From: Volutella citrinella
Lineage: Eukaryota > Ascomycota > Sordariomycetes > Hypocreales > Nectriaceae
Assembly (NCBI GenBank): GCA_034401135.1
Contig: JAWZSP010000002.1
Span: forward strand, 1,798,001 to 1,862,000
Reading direction: 5' to 3'
DNA length: 64,000 bases
Numbering within the stretch: the first letter of the stretch is position 1; each line of letters starts with the position of its first letter. The notes under the pieces were generated by a model that worked only from the letters and a program-made list of their open reading frames with translations, did not search any database and was not told the origin of the DNA. Below, piece by piece: positions 44,178 through 56,100 of this stretch. The position numbers and the translations under genes were made by a program.

Positions 44178-45734
44178 GGTTGTTGTCGAGGTGGCGTGGG
44201 GATGGCGAATGTTGTAGCAAAATCACGCGTGTTTTGTATCGCAAGGATGCGATTGGCACGGCGGAGATGTTCCACGACTTGATGCGATGGTTTGCGATGG
44301 CGAGGCTGGAGGTGGCTTGATTGAAAGGTGAAGTTGCAATCGAAGGGCAGAATGTAGATGGGCATGTTCTGATGGGGACAACTGGGCTAGCTTGGACCAA
44401 TTGGTGTTGGCCTGACTCGGGCTTATGACCTCATCCGTCCCCGCGGGCAGGCACTGAGCTTCTGAGCCGTTTTTGGTCGTTCGGCCATGGGCATGCGACA
44501 CTGGAGACCAATTAAGTTATGCTTTTCTGCGAGATATCACGGAAAAAGTGAAAAAGGCTGCCTGGGCTGAACTTTCTACCCATCGTCCGGAGGCGTTGAT
44601 TAGCTCTGGCAATTGACACAGGCCCGGGCTGGTCATCGGCTGGTCATCAGCTGCCAATGGGACGGATACGGCATTCATTCATTCCCTTGCGCTAGATCGA
44701 CTGTCCTTCGGCTCCCCGGAAAAGCAAGGTCGCGGTCAGAATTCCAGCGCGCCAAATTCCACTGTCGATTTTGGGGATGCCCAGGTTTCACTTTTTTGAC
44801 GTGACCATCAACCGCCCTGAGCGAGGTGGCCTATTGCGCATGGGAAGCTAGAAATAGACTATTCACGCGCTGGCATTGCATTCGAGCCCCAAAGCCCAAG
44901 CCTGGAGCTGAACTTGATCAGCTTGCTTGCCTGACCCTTCTGGGATTTTGGCAGCAACATTGGCCGGCATCTCCATTTCTCATCTATCCGCGAACGATTT
45001 AACGATTTGGAGATGGGATCCCCCGGCTTTCAGGCGCTGGTTACCAGGCAAGCGGAGACAAACAGACCACCATGTTGCAGCATGATTGGATGGACCTGAC
45101 CTAGTTCGCGCTGGCTGGAACCATTTTGTAGTGAGTGAGTTGTCTTTGCGTGCGCATGAACTGATGATATTGGGCGCCTCTTTCCTCTGGCGGCAGGGAC
45201 GAGGTCACTAGAAAAGCGGGGCTAAGGTAGCAGTAGGCCAATGGAAACCCCACGATGCGTTGCTGGGCGGTTGGCCCGTTGTTTGTTTACTACCACTCCG
45301 TGGCCCCGCCATGGCATCCCATGCTCACCTCCTTCGGCCGGTTTTTTTTACCCATAATTACGTCTGGGAGGATTACAGAGGCCTGCTGCTACGCTACCGA
45401 CGGAAGGCATCTTGGGCGGAGCTTAGTGACGGCATCAGCATTCTTTTCACCCGCTTCAATATCCTGGCAGTCCCTCTCCTCCATCTGCCATCTGCCATCT
45501 GCCATCCACCCTCCCACCACCCTCCACAACGCCTGTCTTGGACGGCTCCCCAGCGTCTCCTCATCGCGCCGCCATCCGAGCTTCACATTCCTCTGAGAAC
45601 GATGCGTTAGTGTCAAAGCCACCGCAACAGTGCACTCGCAATAGAGATCCCTCCAACCCTTTGGTTCACACCATCTCCGTGTCCGCGGCGCGGGCCACGA
45701 CGACAACCGCCCGTTGCGAGCCGTCAACAATACA
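44178..45734. promoter_or_regulatory. Divergent region between RMD1-family and IQGAP genes
   Basis: A 1.56-kb spacer. A heptamer tandem repeat lies at 45481-45508 within the probable IQGAP leader, which becomes CT- and CA-rich. Short upstream open frames occur before the IQGAP start. No other gene is seen. Confidence 0.5.
45481..45508. repeat. CCATCTG heptamer tandem repeat
   Basis: Three perfect copies of CCATCTG are followed by the variant CCATCCA. They lie about 230 bp before the IQGAP ATG. Confidence 0.85.
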
Positions 45735-48700
45735 ATGTCGCTCCGTTCACATCCCCAGCACCACCACCCGCTACGCCAGTCGCACACCATCGACTTTGCG
45801 GCGGCCTCGTCCATCAACCGCTATCCATCCACCACCTCCTCATCCGCCTCTTCCGGCTACTCTCACGCCTCCGACAACAGCTTCCTCAGCCAGTCCACCT
45901 CAGCTTCGAGTGGCCACGGCCCGCCCGTCTCTGGCCACAAGAGAGGCCAGAGCGATGTGAGGGCAAGAGCCCGCACCTTTGAAGCCGGGGAGATGACCAA
46001 CCCTAAGAAGGCGTCCGACAATACCAACATCTATAGCTCCGCACGCCAGTCCCTGCGTCCCCTTCCACAAGCGCCGGCATCCTCGCCTCCCGTAACGCCA
46101 CCCCAGACTCTTCGCCATGGCCGTGGGAAGAGCGTCGACATCTCTAAGCTAGCGATGGTGCATGATGACCCCTACTCGTCGCCCACATCCCCACCACTCA
46201 AGACTCTTCGCCATGACCGTGGACAGAGCGTCGATATATCCAAACTGGCGATTCATGACGAGCCCTATTCGTCACCGACATCTCCTCCGCGAGCGCTCCC
46301 GATGCGCCCACACTCGATGCTCCTGACACGGTCTGACTCAATTCGTGCCCACAACGTGGCACCGCATTCGCCCACCCACAGCGTGCACACAACGCACCTT
46401 GGGAAGCCCGACCTTGAGGAACTCGGAAGATCCTCGACGAGCCAGCTGAGAACCCTTTCCAAGCTTGCCCAGTCTGACGCTGCCGAGGACTTTACAATTA
46501 CTTCACCGGCACAAGAAGTAGTTGGTCTGCGCGGCAGGCGAAGGCTGCAAAGGGCTGGCAAGGGCGCTGCAAACCAGGGCCCCAAATCTACGGGCTATAG
46601 TTGGGAAGGGCGAAACTGGATGGATAAGCAACGCCAGTTCCTCCAGGCGTACGAGTACCTTTGCCACATTGGTGAAGCTAAAGAGTGGATCGAGGATGTC
46701 ATTCACAAGTCTCTACCACCCATCGTCGGATTGGAGGAGGCCTTGCGGGATGGTGTCACCCTCGCAGAGGTCGTCGAGGCCCTCAATCCGGATAGACGCT
46801 ACCGCATCTTCCAGCACCCGCGGCTCCAATACAGACACTCGGACAACATCGCCATTTTCTTTCGATATCTCGACGAAGTAGAGCTCCCTGACCTCTTCCG
46901 TTTCGAACTTATTGATCTCTACGAGAAGAAGAACATCCCCAAAGTAATCTACTGCATCCATGCTCTCAGCTGGATCCTGTTCCGCAAAGGCATCGTCGAC
47001 TTTCGGATCGGAAACCTAGTCGGACAGCTCGAGTTCGAGCACCACGAATTGGAAGCCATGCAGAAGGGCTTGGACAAGCTGGGTGTCAACATGCCTAGCT
47101 TCGGAAACATGGGCGCAGATTTTGGAGTTCCCGAACCCGAGCCGGAGCCAGAAGAGACGGAAGAGGAGCGAGTCGAACGAGAGCTTCACGAAAATGAAGA
47201 GTCCATCATTGAGTTGCAGGCTCAAATGCGAGGCGCTCTGGTCCGAGTGCGCCTGGGCGATGTCATGCAACAGCTCTGGGACGAGGAGCAGTGGTTGATG
47301 GATCTGCAAGCACGAATCCGTGGCGACTTCACCCGCCAGATTATGGGCTATAGGATGGAGATGCGCCACTTCGCCATTCAGCTCCAGAGCGCATCTCGCG
47401 GCTTCCTGGTCCGAAAGAGGATGGAGAACCGTGACCGACTATGGAAGGCTGTCGAGCCCGATATTCTCGAGATCCAATCTCTGATCCGAGCCAAGAAAGC
47501 ACGAGGTGAAGTGCGAGATCTCAAATCTCAGCTTGCAGTCTGTGGAGGGTCTGTCAGAGAGATCCAAGCAATCTCCAGGGGTTTCCTCTTACGCAAGCAG
47601 CAAAATGCCCAGCAGAAGGAGACGGAGAGCACCGCAAAAGACGTCAAGAACCTTCAAGCTGCAATCCGTGGAATGATCCTGAGAGAGCATATTGGTGAGG
47701 ATCTGCAGCAACTGGAGGCCCAGTCTCCTGCTATCACCAACCTGCAGGCTGCCGCCAGAGCCCAGCGTGTCAGGAATGAGATTGGACTTCAGCTGGAGCA
47801 CCTTCGGGGGTTTGGGCCACAGTGGGAGGCCATTCAGGCTTTTGCACGTGGAACTCTCTCCCGAAACGAGACCTCAGTTCTGAAGGCAGAGCTGAAGGAG
47901 CATGTCCCCGAAGTTACTAGGCTACAGGCTTGGTCACGGGCCGCCGCGGTAAGAAGGGATGTTACTGTTCAACTGGACGCCCTGAAGGAAACCGAACCCC
48001 AAGTCATCAGTCTGCAAGGAATGGCTAGGGGAATGCTGGAGAGAAACAGAATCGCCGTGGAATGGTCCCAGATCGAAGCCCAAGAATCTCAGATCACAAC
48101 CCTCCAGGCCCATATCGCGGGCGTCCTATACCGAAAGAAACATCAAGCTCTCCTCGACGAACTCGCATCCCACACGCCTCAGATCATCGAGCTGCAGAGC
48201 GTTCTCCGTGCCATGATGGAGCGCGCTCGGGTGGAGGACATTCTGGCCGAATTGGAACAGGAGGAAGAATCGGTGATTGCCTTCCAAGCAGCGGCCAAGG
48301 CCTTCATCGTGCGGGCGCGATTCGAAGAGAAGAAGCGCTTCTTCAACGAGAATATGCAAAAGGTCATCAAAATCCAGAGCTTTGTCCGCGCCAAAGTACA
48401 AGGAGAAGCGTACAAGAGTCTGACCACAGGCAAGAACCCGCCAGTCAACGCTGTCAAGAACTTTGTCCACCTGCTAAACGACAGCGACTTTGACTTCAAC
48501 GAGGAAATCGAATTCGAACGCATGCGCAAAACTGTGGTCCTGCAGGTTCGACAAAACGAGATGCTGGAGCAGTACATCGACCAGCTCGACATCAAGATTG
48601 CACTCCTCGTCAAGAACAAGATCACACTGGACGAAGTGGTCCGACACCAGCACAACTACGGCGGCCACTCTGTGGGGCATCTCGCCAACTCCTCCATGTC

Positions 48701-50896
48701 ATCGGCGAACCAGTTTGACCTGAAGGCGCTGAACAAGGGGTCGAGGAAGAAGCTCGAATCGTACCAGCAGCTATTCTTCAACCTGCAAACACAGCCTCAG
48801 TACCTAGCCCGACTGTTCAAGCGGATCCGGGAACAAGGTACTGCGGAGAAGGAGTGCAAGCGTATTGAGCTTCTTATGATGAGCTTGTTCGGCTATGCCC
48901 AAAAGCGCAGAGAGGAATACTACCTGCTCAAGCTGATTGCTCGGTCAATCCGAGAAGAGATTGCGAGCACCCATGCGGTCCAGGACTTCACACGGGGCAA
49001 TTACTTCTGGGCCAAGCTGCTGGGCAACTACACACGGTCACCTCGAGACCGTAAATACCTCCGAGAACTCCTGGGACCTATGATCCGTGACAACATTGTC
49101 GAGGACCCCGAGCTTGACCTGGAGAGCGACCCTATGCAGATTTACCGATCGGCGATCAACAACGAAGAGCTCCGCACCGGTCGCCCAGATCAACGGCCGC
49201 TGGAGGTGCCGCGCGAGGTTGCCATCCGAGACCCGGAAACTCGCAGACTTTTTATCGACCATCTCCGTGACCTCCGAGAGATATGCGACCAGTTCTTCCT
49301 CGCCTTTGAGGACTTTCTTCACAGGATGCCTTACGGACTTCGATTCATGTCACGCCAGATCTTCGAAGCGTTGTGCCAGCATTTCAAGCGCGAACCACAG
49401 GAGAACCTATTGCAGGCCGTAGCGAACTGGCTCTGGCGATTCTATCTGCAGCCCGCGCTCACCAACCCAGAAAATGTCGGGGTGATTGAGAGGTCCCTCA
49501 GCCCCCTGCAGAAGAGGAACCTTTCCGAAGTCGCCAAGGTCATTAGCCAGGTTGCTACGGGCCGGCCATTCGGCGGCGACAATGTCTACCTGCAGCCCCT
49601 CAACGCCTTTATCAGTGATTCGATCGAGCGTCTGGCAATCATCACCAATGAGATCATCTCAGTGCCCGATGCCGAGAGCACTTTCGACATTGATGAATTC
49701 AACGACCTGTATGCCAAGAACAAGCCGACCCTCTACATCAAGATGGCGGATGTGTTCGCGATCCACAACCTGGTGGCGTCCGAGTTGCAGGCTATGTGCC
49801 CCAGCCGTGACGATGTCCTGCGCGAGATCATGGGTGACCTCGGAAGCGCCAAGCACAACGAGAGTGAGATGAAGGCTGCGGGAACGTCGGACATCCAGAT
49901 GTACCTCACACCAAAGCTGCACGACATTGATGATCCCGAGGCAGACGTCAAGACACTGTTCATGGAGACGAAGCGCTGTGTCTTGTACATTATCCGTGTG
50001 CAAACTGGTGCTAATCTCATGGAGATTCTTGTCAAGCCCATCACCCCGGAGGATGAGCACAAGTGGCAGATGCTCTTGCGTGATGACTTCTCGGATGGCA
50101 GCAGAACTCGCGGTGCTTACTCTGATGCCAACATGATTGATGTCACTCGCATGTCATACCATGACCTCAAGAGGACTGCCCTGGAGAATGTGATGCGGCT
50201 GGAGCAATTGGGCCGCATCTCCAAGCACAATCACTTCCAAGACGTGCTCAATGCCATTGCACTCGACATTCGCACCAAGAGCCGACGCCGGGTCCAGCGA
50301 CAGCGTGAAGTGGAAGGCGTGCGCCTGACCCTCGGCAACCTCCACGAGAAGGCCAAGTACCTGGAACAGCAGCGCAAGAGCTACGATGATTATATTGAGC
50401 AAGCCATGAAGACTCTGCAGAACAAGAAAGGGTAAGTCACCATAGCCATGCATTTTTTTGAAGCCTCGCAGCAGACCAGAGCTAACCACGACCCCCCGTG
50501 TACAGAAGGAAGCGTTTCCTGCTGCCCTTTACCAAGCAGTACTACCACCAGCGAGAGCTTGAGCGCAGCGGTAGAGTACCCAAGTTTGGCAGCTTCAAGT
50601 ACAGTGCCCGCGCCCTGTCCGAGAAGGGTGTGCTGGTGCACTGGGCTGAGGCCAGTGAGCGGGATGCGGACAGGCTCAACCTGACGATTTCTTGCGACGA
50701 AGTCGGAGTCTTTAGCCTCGAGGGCTCACGGGGCTCGATCCAGATCCCGGGCGCGAGCGCCTTGGTGCCCATCGAGGACCTACTCCAGGCGCAGTTTGAA
50801 GCACATCAGTTCATGACCCTCTTTGAGGGCAGCTTGAAACTCAACGTCAACCTCCTTCTGCATCTTCTGTATAAGAAGTTCTACAGGACACAGTGA
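45735..50896 (+). CDS. IQGAP-family cytokinesis scaffold (Rng2/Iqg1-like)
   Basis: Two exons (45735-50431, 50506-50896) encode 1695 residues. IQGAP proteins organise the contractile actin ring and septation in fungi. A Ser/His-rich, disordered N-terminus of ~290 residues carries an imperfect repeat: two copies of a block built around TLRHxRGxSVDISKLA plus a DEPYSSPTSPP-like word. The calponin-homology domain covers about 293-410. A run of about fourteen IQ-like units, each near 26-30 residues, follows (~490-895), for example LQAAIRGMILREHI. The RasGAP-related domain lies about 1050-1310 and contains FLHRMPYGLRFM. The RasGAP C-terminal domain lies about 1465-1690; its start (YHDLKRTALENVMRLEQLGR) and the 74-bp intron junction (KKG|RKRFLLPFTKQ) are in frame. 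The start ATG is the first in frame; an upstream TTG is not used. Confidence 0.94.
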
Positions 50897-51759
50897 GATT
50901 CATGAGCCAGAATCGACCTCGTCTCAGGCTATGCTTTTGCTAGCTGGCGTTCACTTTCGTACGGGCCCTCCTGGCGGGGGCATGCAGACAATACTAATTA
51001 CGCCGCTGTTGGTGCTGGAGCACTGTGGCTATTGAGAAGGGGCAAGGCTATATAACGAGCATTGCAAAGGCGCGACAAGGCTGTTTTTTTTTTTGCCCGA
51101 TCATTATTTTGCGGAATTGGTGTTAGTTTATGGTTTGGGAGCGGCAGGCAAGGTCCAGGCAAGGAGGGTCATGACGGCGTGTACAACGAGATGCACGAAC
51201 ACATACTCGAAGAAACCCCAAAAAAAATACCACTCACGACACGGAAACCAGATCACAAGGGACGAAGGGAAGGGAAAGGACGGAGCAGGGGTGACTTGTT
51301 TACTTGTTTTATGGCAGAAAGGTTCATGTTGCATTGTCTTACAGCAGTATTGCCTCTCGCTTTGATAGTGCGTCTATGATGTGCGAAGTGCCACAAGGAG
51401 AGGCTTGTTGGCATGTTTCTAGATTGCCTGGATATCATTCAAGTTATATAATGTAGGAACGTCAACAAAAGCGACAATCTTCTCTTCTTGAGGGTATTAG
51501 GGCTTGGGGATTTTTTTGGTGATGTCAACGAACCCTTGATGTCTGATGGTAGCGAGTATCTCACACCAAAATCAAAAGAGGCTCATGGTTCCATCGCAGT
51601 TGGGTGATTTGAAGCAGTTGATGCTGTCGTAGCAATTGCCTTAGACTTAAGACGGGAGTCAATTAAATTGAGCAAGCAGCAGCTGTGTGTCAAGTTTTTG
51701 CAAGATTAGAACCATGAGCGCAAATCGTTGCATCATGCTTTAATTGAGCCCAGGGCCTG

Positions 51760-52026
51760 TTAGATGTAATCCATCACTTGATCCTTGGTCATCATGACTC
51801 CTAAGGTTGCTTCTGACCCAGCCAATAGAACAGTCACACTTGATGGCGACGTCCAGCGCACCGAGACTCCATAGGGACCCATTAAATCCACCATCAAACC
51901 TGCGAAGGTTTGTAGGTCGCCGGAAACGTCATGACCTGTCACCGGTGCCAATGCTTGGCGGCTTGTACCTATCACGTGACGCATCGTATGCGACTCCGTG
52001 AGTGCCGGCTTGGCTTGGCTGGACAC
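51760..52026 (-). CDS. Doubtful small ORF, 88 residues
   Basis: An intact frame starting MSSQAKPALTESHTM. It reads smoothly to MTKDQVMDYI without low complexity and has mixed codon third positions. I recognise no family. It starts 112 bp from the GH16-fold gene start on the other strand and overlaps that gene's E-box, so it may be chance. Confidence 0.22.
   Translation of the reverse strand: MSSQAKPALTESHTMRHVIGTSRQALAPVTGHDVSGDLQTFAGLMVDLMGPYGVSVRWTSPSSVTVLLAGSEATLGVMMTKDQVMDYI
51972..51979. promoter_or_regulatory. TCACGTGA palindrome upstream of GH16-fold gene
   Basis: A perfect 8-bp E-box, 160 bp before the ATG at 52139. It is the same word as in the RPL31/RAX1 promoter. Its role is inferred. 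Confidence 0.45.
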
Positions 52027-52138
52027 GCGTACTTTGGAGAGTCAAGTCAGACCTTTTTCACCAGAGATATTCCCAAAAACTTGTGTTGTTCTTTTAACAT
52101 TTTTAAATAGCTCCCACGAGACAGCTTTTGCCGCCACC

Positions 52139-53131
52139 ATGTCTTGGAGGGATAAACTGAAGCGGGTGAAGCAGGAGTTTGATAACATGCTGGCCCAGCC
52201 TAATGAGGGGTCGCATCAGCCGCCACCAGTCCAACAAGGACCTCCTGCGGTGGACTTGGCGTACTGGAAGCCTCAGTTTCAGCCTGGGATCCCCGTGAAC
52301 CACGAATGGGACCCCAAGATTGGTAATGGGCCAGACGGTTGGGGCAACCAGGAGCTGGAGCACTACACGGATGCTCCCGAGAATGCTTTCTAGTAAGTGC
52401 AGCAGATACGACCCCATGCCTCGATGGCGGTGCAATGGAACCAACTTTCAAGCATATGCTGACCTCGCCCCGCCTTCAGCACGCCAGAGGGCATGCTCGT
52501 GCTCCGTGCCATAGCAAACAGCTCATCGCCGGACCATGACAAGAAGTACACCTCTGCTCGTCTTGTCAGCAAGCAGGGGCTGGACCGAGACAGCGGAGTG
52601 CTGACGGCCGTCATCCTGTCCCCGTGTGCCGACGGCATCTGGCCTGCCTTCTGGCTCCTCCCCCGAGAGCCATTCGCCTGGCCGACGGACGGCGAGATCG
52701 ACATTGCCGAGACGTGGAACGGTGACCGCGAGAACCACTCGTGCCTGCACTGGGGCTTCCACCACGAGCCGGACAAGCACCGCGTGCTCGGGACCAGGAT
52801 CCCCGACATGCACGCGCGCCCCGTCCGCTACGACTTCGCCTGGGAGCAGCCCGGCGGCCAGCCCGGCCAGGGCCGCATGGTGTGGTACATTGACGGCAGG
52901 CCCGTCATGAAGGGCAGCATCCCGCCCGGCACGCGCCCGATGCGCGACATGACCGTCCTGCTCAACGTGGCTATGGGCGGGAACGTCTGCAAGGGCAAGA
53001 CGCCCCGTGACGGCTACTACGACATGGTTGTCTACACGCTGTTCATGGCGAGCGAGCCCGAGTATGGCGGATGGGGCCGGTTTGAGGGCGACTGGGCGAA
53101 CCCCGGCGTTCCTCTGGGGAATACGTACTAA
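52139..53131 (+). CDS. GH16-fold beta-glucanase-like protein, no signal peptide
   Basis: Two exons (52139-52392, 52480-53131) encode 301 residues. The ATG sits in a near-ideal context (GCCGCCACCATG). The protein has the concanavalin-A-like GH16 fold. The sequence NEWDPKIG-like HEWDPKIGNG, then WGNQELEHYT, is the usual substrate-cleft start of laminarinase-type members. The catalytic block is GEIDIAE with E157, D159 and E162 in the expected ExDxxE spacing. GIWPAFWLLP and the C-terminal MTVLLNVAMGGN are also typical. Family members cleave beta-1,3/1,4-glucans. This one begins MSWRDKLKRVKQEFDNML, a polar amphipathic helix, and has neither a signal peptide nor an anchor. It is therefore predicted to be intracellular, unlike most fungal GH16 enzymes. 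The 87-bp intron splits the Tyr of NAFY. Confidence 0.88.
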
Positions 53132-56100
53132 GGTAGACTATATCTGGGTCGTTTAGCAGTTTGGATACGAATGTTGAGACGAAAATAGATGGCTTGATTC
53201 GCAAACCTGATGTCTTTTTTTCAAAGATTCCTTGTCTGATTCTTTGCTGTGGTTGCTGGGTCACAACGCTAGCGATGACCCGGCGCCGACGGGCCGCTCC
53301 GTGTCAAGCGTTGCCCCGGAATTGACAAGATCGGCAACACATGAGGGTTTGATTGTCTTTCGTCTTGTAGATGCACTATGTCGCCGCCGTGAGATACATC
53401 TTGCGAGGCTACGGTCGCGGCTCTTTGTGTGAGATGATCTCAATGCTTGCAGGCTGTACGCAGTACAAGCACGTAAGGGCCAAGGGTAGACAATCGCATC
53501 CGGGGGTTATGATTTCAGGTTGTACGCAATAGTGAACATGGTTGCCTTACTAGCCGATAATGTGCCGTCTTGCGTTGGGCTTTTGTTATTCAAAACGCTG
53601 CAAGGGTATGGGACGTCGGCTCGACATGGGTCAATCCCACCGGACAACTCCACGGGATACGGCTTTGGGTTTGAATCTTGAGAATCCAGGACCTTTATAT
53701 ACAGCACCCGAAAGGATGGAGTCGTATTTCAATAACTCCCCTGCCGAAATCAAGCGTTAATACTGCTCACATGGGAGAGAGCTGATCGTTGTATTCATCA
53801 GACTGGGTGTGCGTGTCGTATCATTGCCGACTGCCTAGAACGATCCTGGAAACTAACTAATGCGCAGCTTTCCTCTTAGATATCCTATAATTTGAAATGC
53901 GTCACTGAAGAGGACCTGGTCAATCGTATCAGTCTACGAACTGGCTGTCCAATCACTTACCAAGATCGTGGTGAGATTTGCCTTCCGTATCAAGCATCAA
54001 GGCGTGTGTGGGATAGTCAGTTTTCGTTCATAACCCAGTCAGGTTGCTGCTGGCACATCGGAGCAAGCATTTCAGTCGCGTCCAGTGGTTGCCGGTTGCA
54101 ATCATCTGTCGATACGGCATTGGTGCCCAGGTTCTGCACTAGGATACTCCTTCCATTGTTGTAAACAACTCAAAGAAGATGAAAGATGAGGCCGAGGTCG
54201 GAGTCGCTGGCTAGATCCCTGGCTTTTCCTGCGAGATTTGAGGGTGAATCGGTAAGCGTTTAGAGAAAGTAGCACCATTGGCTGACTTGGGCGACTTGGC
54301 ATTCAGTGGCGTAGGACGCGGGAGCGGGTATCGGGGCAGCCGTTACGTCGAGCCACTGTTTTCGTGGCAGAACCTCTAGAGATGTCTGAGATAAGGTATG
54401 TCGCAGCATATGGTAGAGTGTCGTTGAAACCGTGGTTTCTCACTCCGATAGCATCAGGCATCTGACAGTCAACTATCAAATACATGACTGGGTCTGACAT
54501 CGAGGGCATATTGTTCGAAAAACTCATTCCAGAAGAGCTGGTGGCCACCCCGGGCACATCAAGTCACGAAGCTGGTGGTGGAGATCCCGCGCTTGGGTTG
54601 ATCGTTGCCTCCGCAAGATCCGCAGATAGCCATGTCATGTCACGGGGGGGCTCTACATAATGAGTTTCATCTGCCCCTGCAGGGCTGTGCGTAATAGATG
54701 CAAGACTAGCGAGACTTATCGTACGCGTGGCAGCATTTGAGTCGCTGTCGCGGGGTGCGACCGTGGGTTTGTCGTTTGGGCTTGGGTGGTGGCTGCTCAA
54801 TGGTAGATTGTGGATGGTAATCAGCGGACGGCCCGGATGTCGGGGGCGGAGCACGAGGATCCGAACTGATCAGTAAAAGCCGGGCCGGGGGTGCCCACAC
54901 AAAAACGGGTGGCAAGGGCCACTAGGTCTCAACACAGAGTACGACAAGACGGGGGACCTCCGGGGAAACTACGGCGAGGATGGTAGATCTTGAGGTCCCA
55001 TTGCGGTTCTGAAGCGATGGTTCAATATCGACATTGGCAGACGCAAGGGGGTTTTGTGCGGCAATCCCGGGCCTGCAAGTGCGACGCTGGGCGTTGAAGG
55101 ATTGTCGAGACGGAATTGCACCATTGATTGCTGACAAGGCGTGCGGTGCTGTGATGAGGACGCTAGCGTAGCGGCGCGACGAAGCGACGCAGCGACGAAG
55201 CGGCGACCTGGGTTCCCCCGGCTCATCGCTAGGCCCGAATCCGAGCGGGAGTGAGGGCGTTGTTCTCTCCATGACCCTGCGCGTTATCAGCCATACAGCC
55301 GCGGGAGACGAATACCGAGCCGGAAAAAGGAAGTGGGCGGCGCGAGATAGCAGAGGTCGAGGACGGGAGACAACAACAAGCAACGCGAATTGCCGTGCGC
55401 GCCCTCGGTCTCCGAAGGCAGATGCAATGCGGCGTGTCACATTAGCGAGGCAGTGCGCCATGGACGGCTGATGATTGTAAAGACAAGATTTGCAGCAGGT
55501 GGCCGCGTTGGTGGAGCGGAGGAAGGAGTTGAAGGATGAGGAAAATGTCTATACGGTGCGGGAAAATTGCTCGGGCCGCGCGAGGATGTGAGGAGCTACA
55601 CAGTGCAACTGATATCTACACACCGTATAGACACAATTGTCGTTGGAAAGAGGCTATCCCGCCACGGATGAGGTCCAAGGCAAGAGCATTTAGTGGTGGT
55701 TAGCGTGGAAGGCATGCAAGACCCTGGGTCCAGCCCATGCATATGCACTCCTCCCACGTCGACAGCCGTGACATCCACCACAGTTCCCCAACCCAATAAT
55801 TCCAGCCCACCAGTGCCACCGCCGGCTGCCCACCTGTCCACGCCCACCCCAAGCCGGCATTACTGTACGCAGTCCCAGATACCTACTCGATACCCAATGC
55901 CCGACGCTCTGACCCAGACCCATGCTCATGCCCACGCCCGCCCGACTCTAGTCGACGATGTCCTGAATGCCTGAATGCATCTACCCAGGCGGTTGGCGTT
56001 GGCGCGTTGATGTTTCCTCCACTCCTGGCGAATGGCTGGCCTGCTTACACGAGGGCCTACGACGGGTACCATGCAGGGCTCTGCAGGACTAAGGGTCTGT

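Larger units (their letters stand above)
50897..52138. other. IQGAP 3' flank and GH16-fold gene promoter
   Basis: A 1.24-kb spacer. A T12-type run lies near 51083-51095. The TCACGTGA at 51972-51979 is 160 bp before the next ATG. A doubtful small minus-strand frame at 51760-52026 overlaps it. Confidence 0.5.

Noticed and set aside
54922..55461. 179-residue minus-strand frame
   Set aside because: Arg/Ala/Ser-rich composition, no domain and no supporting splice sites.
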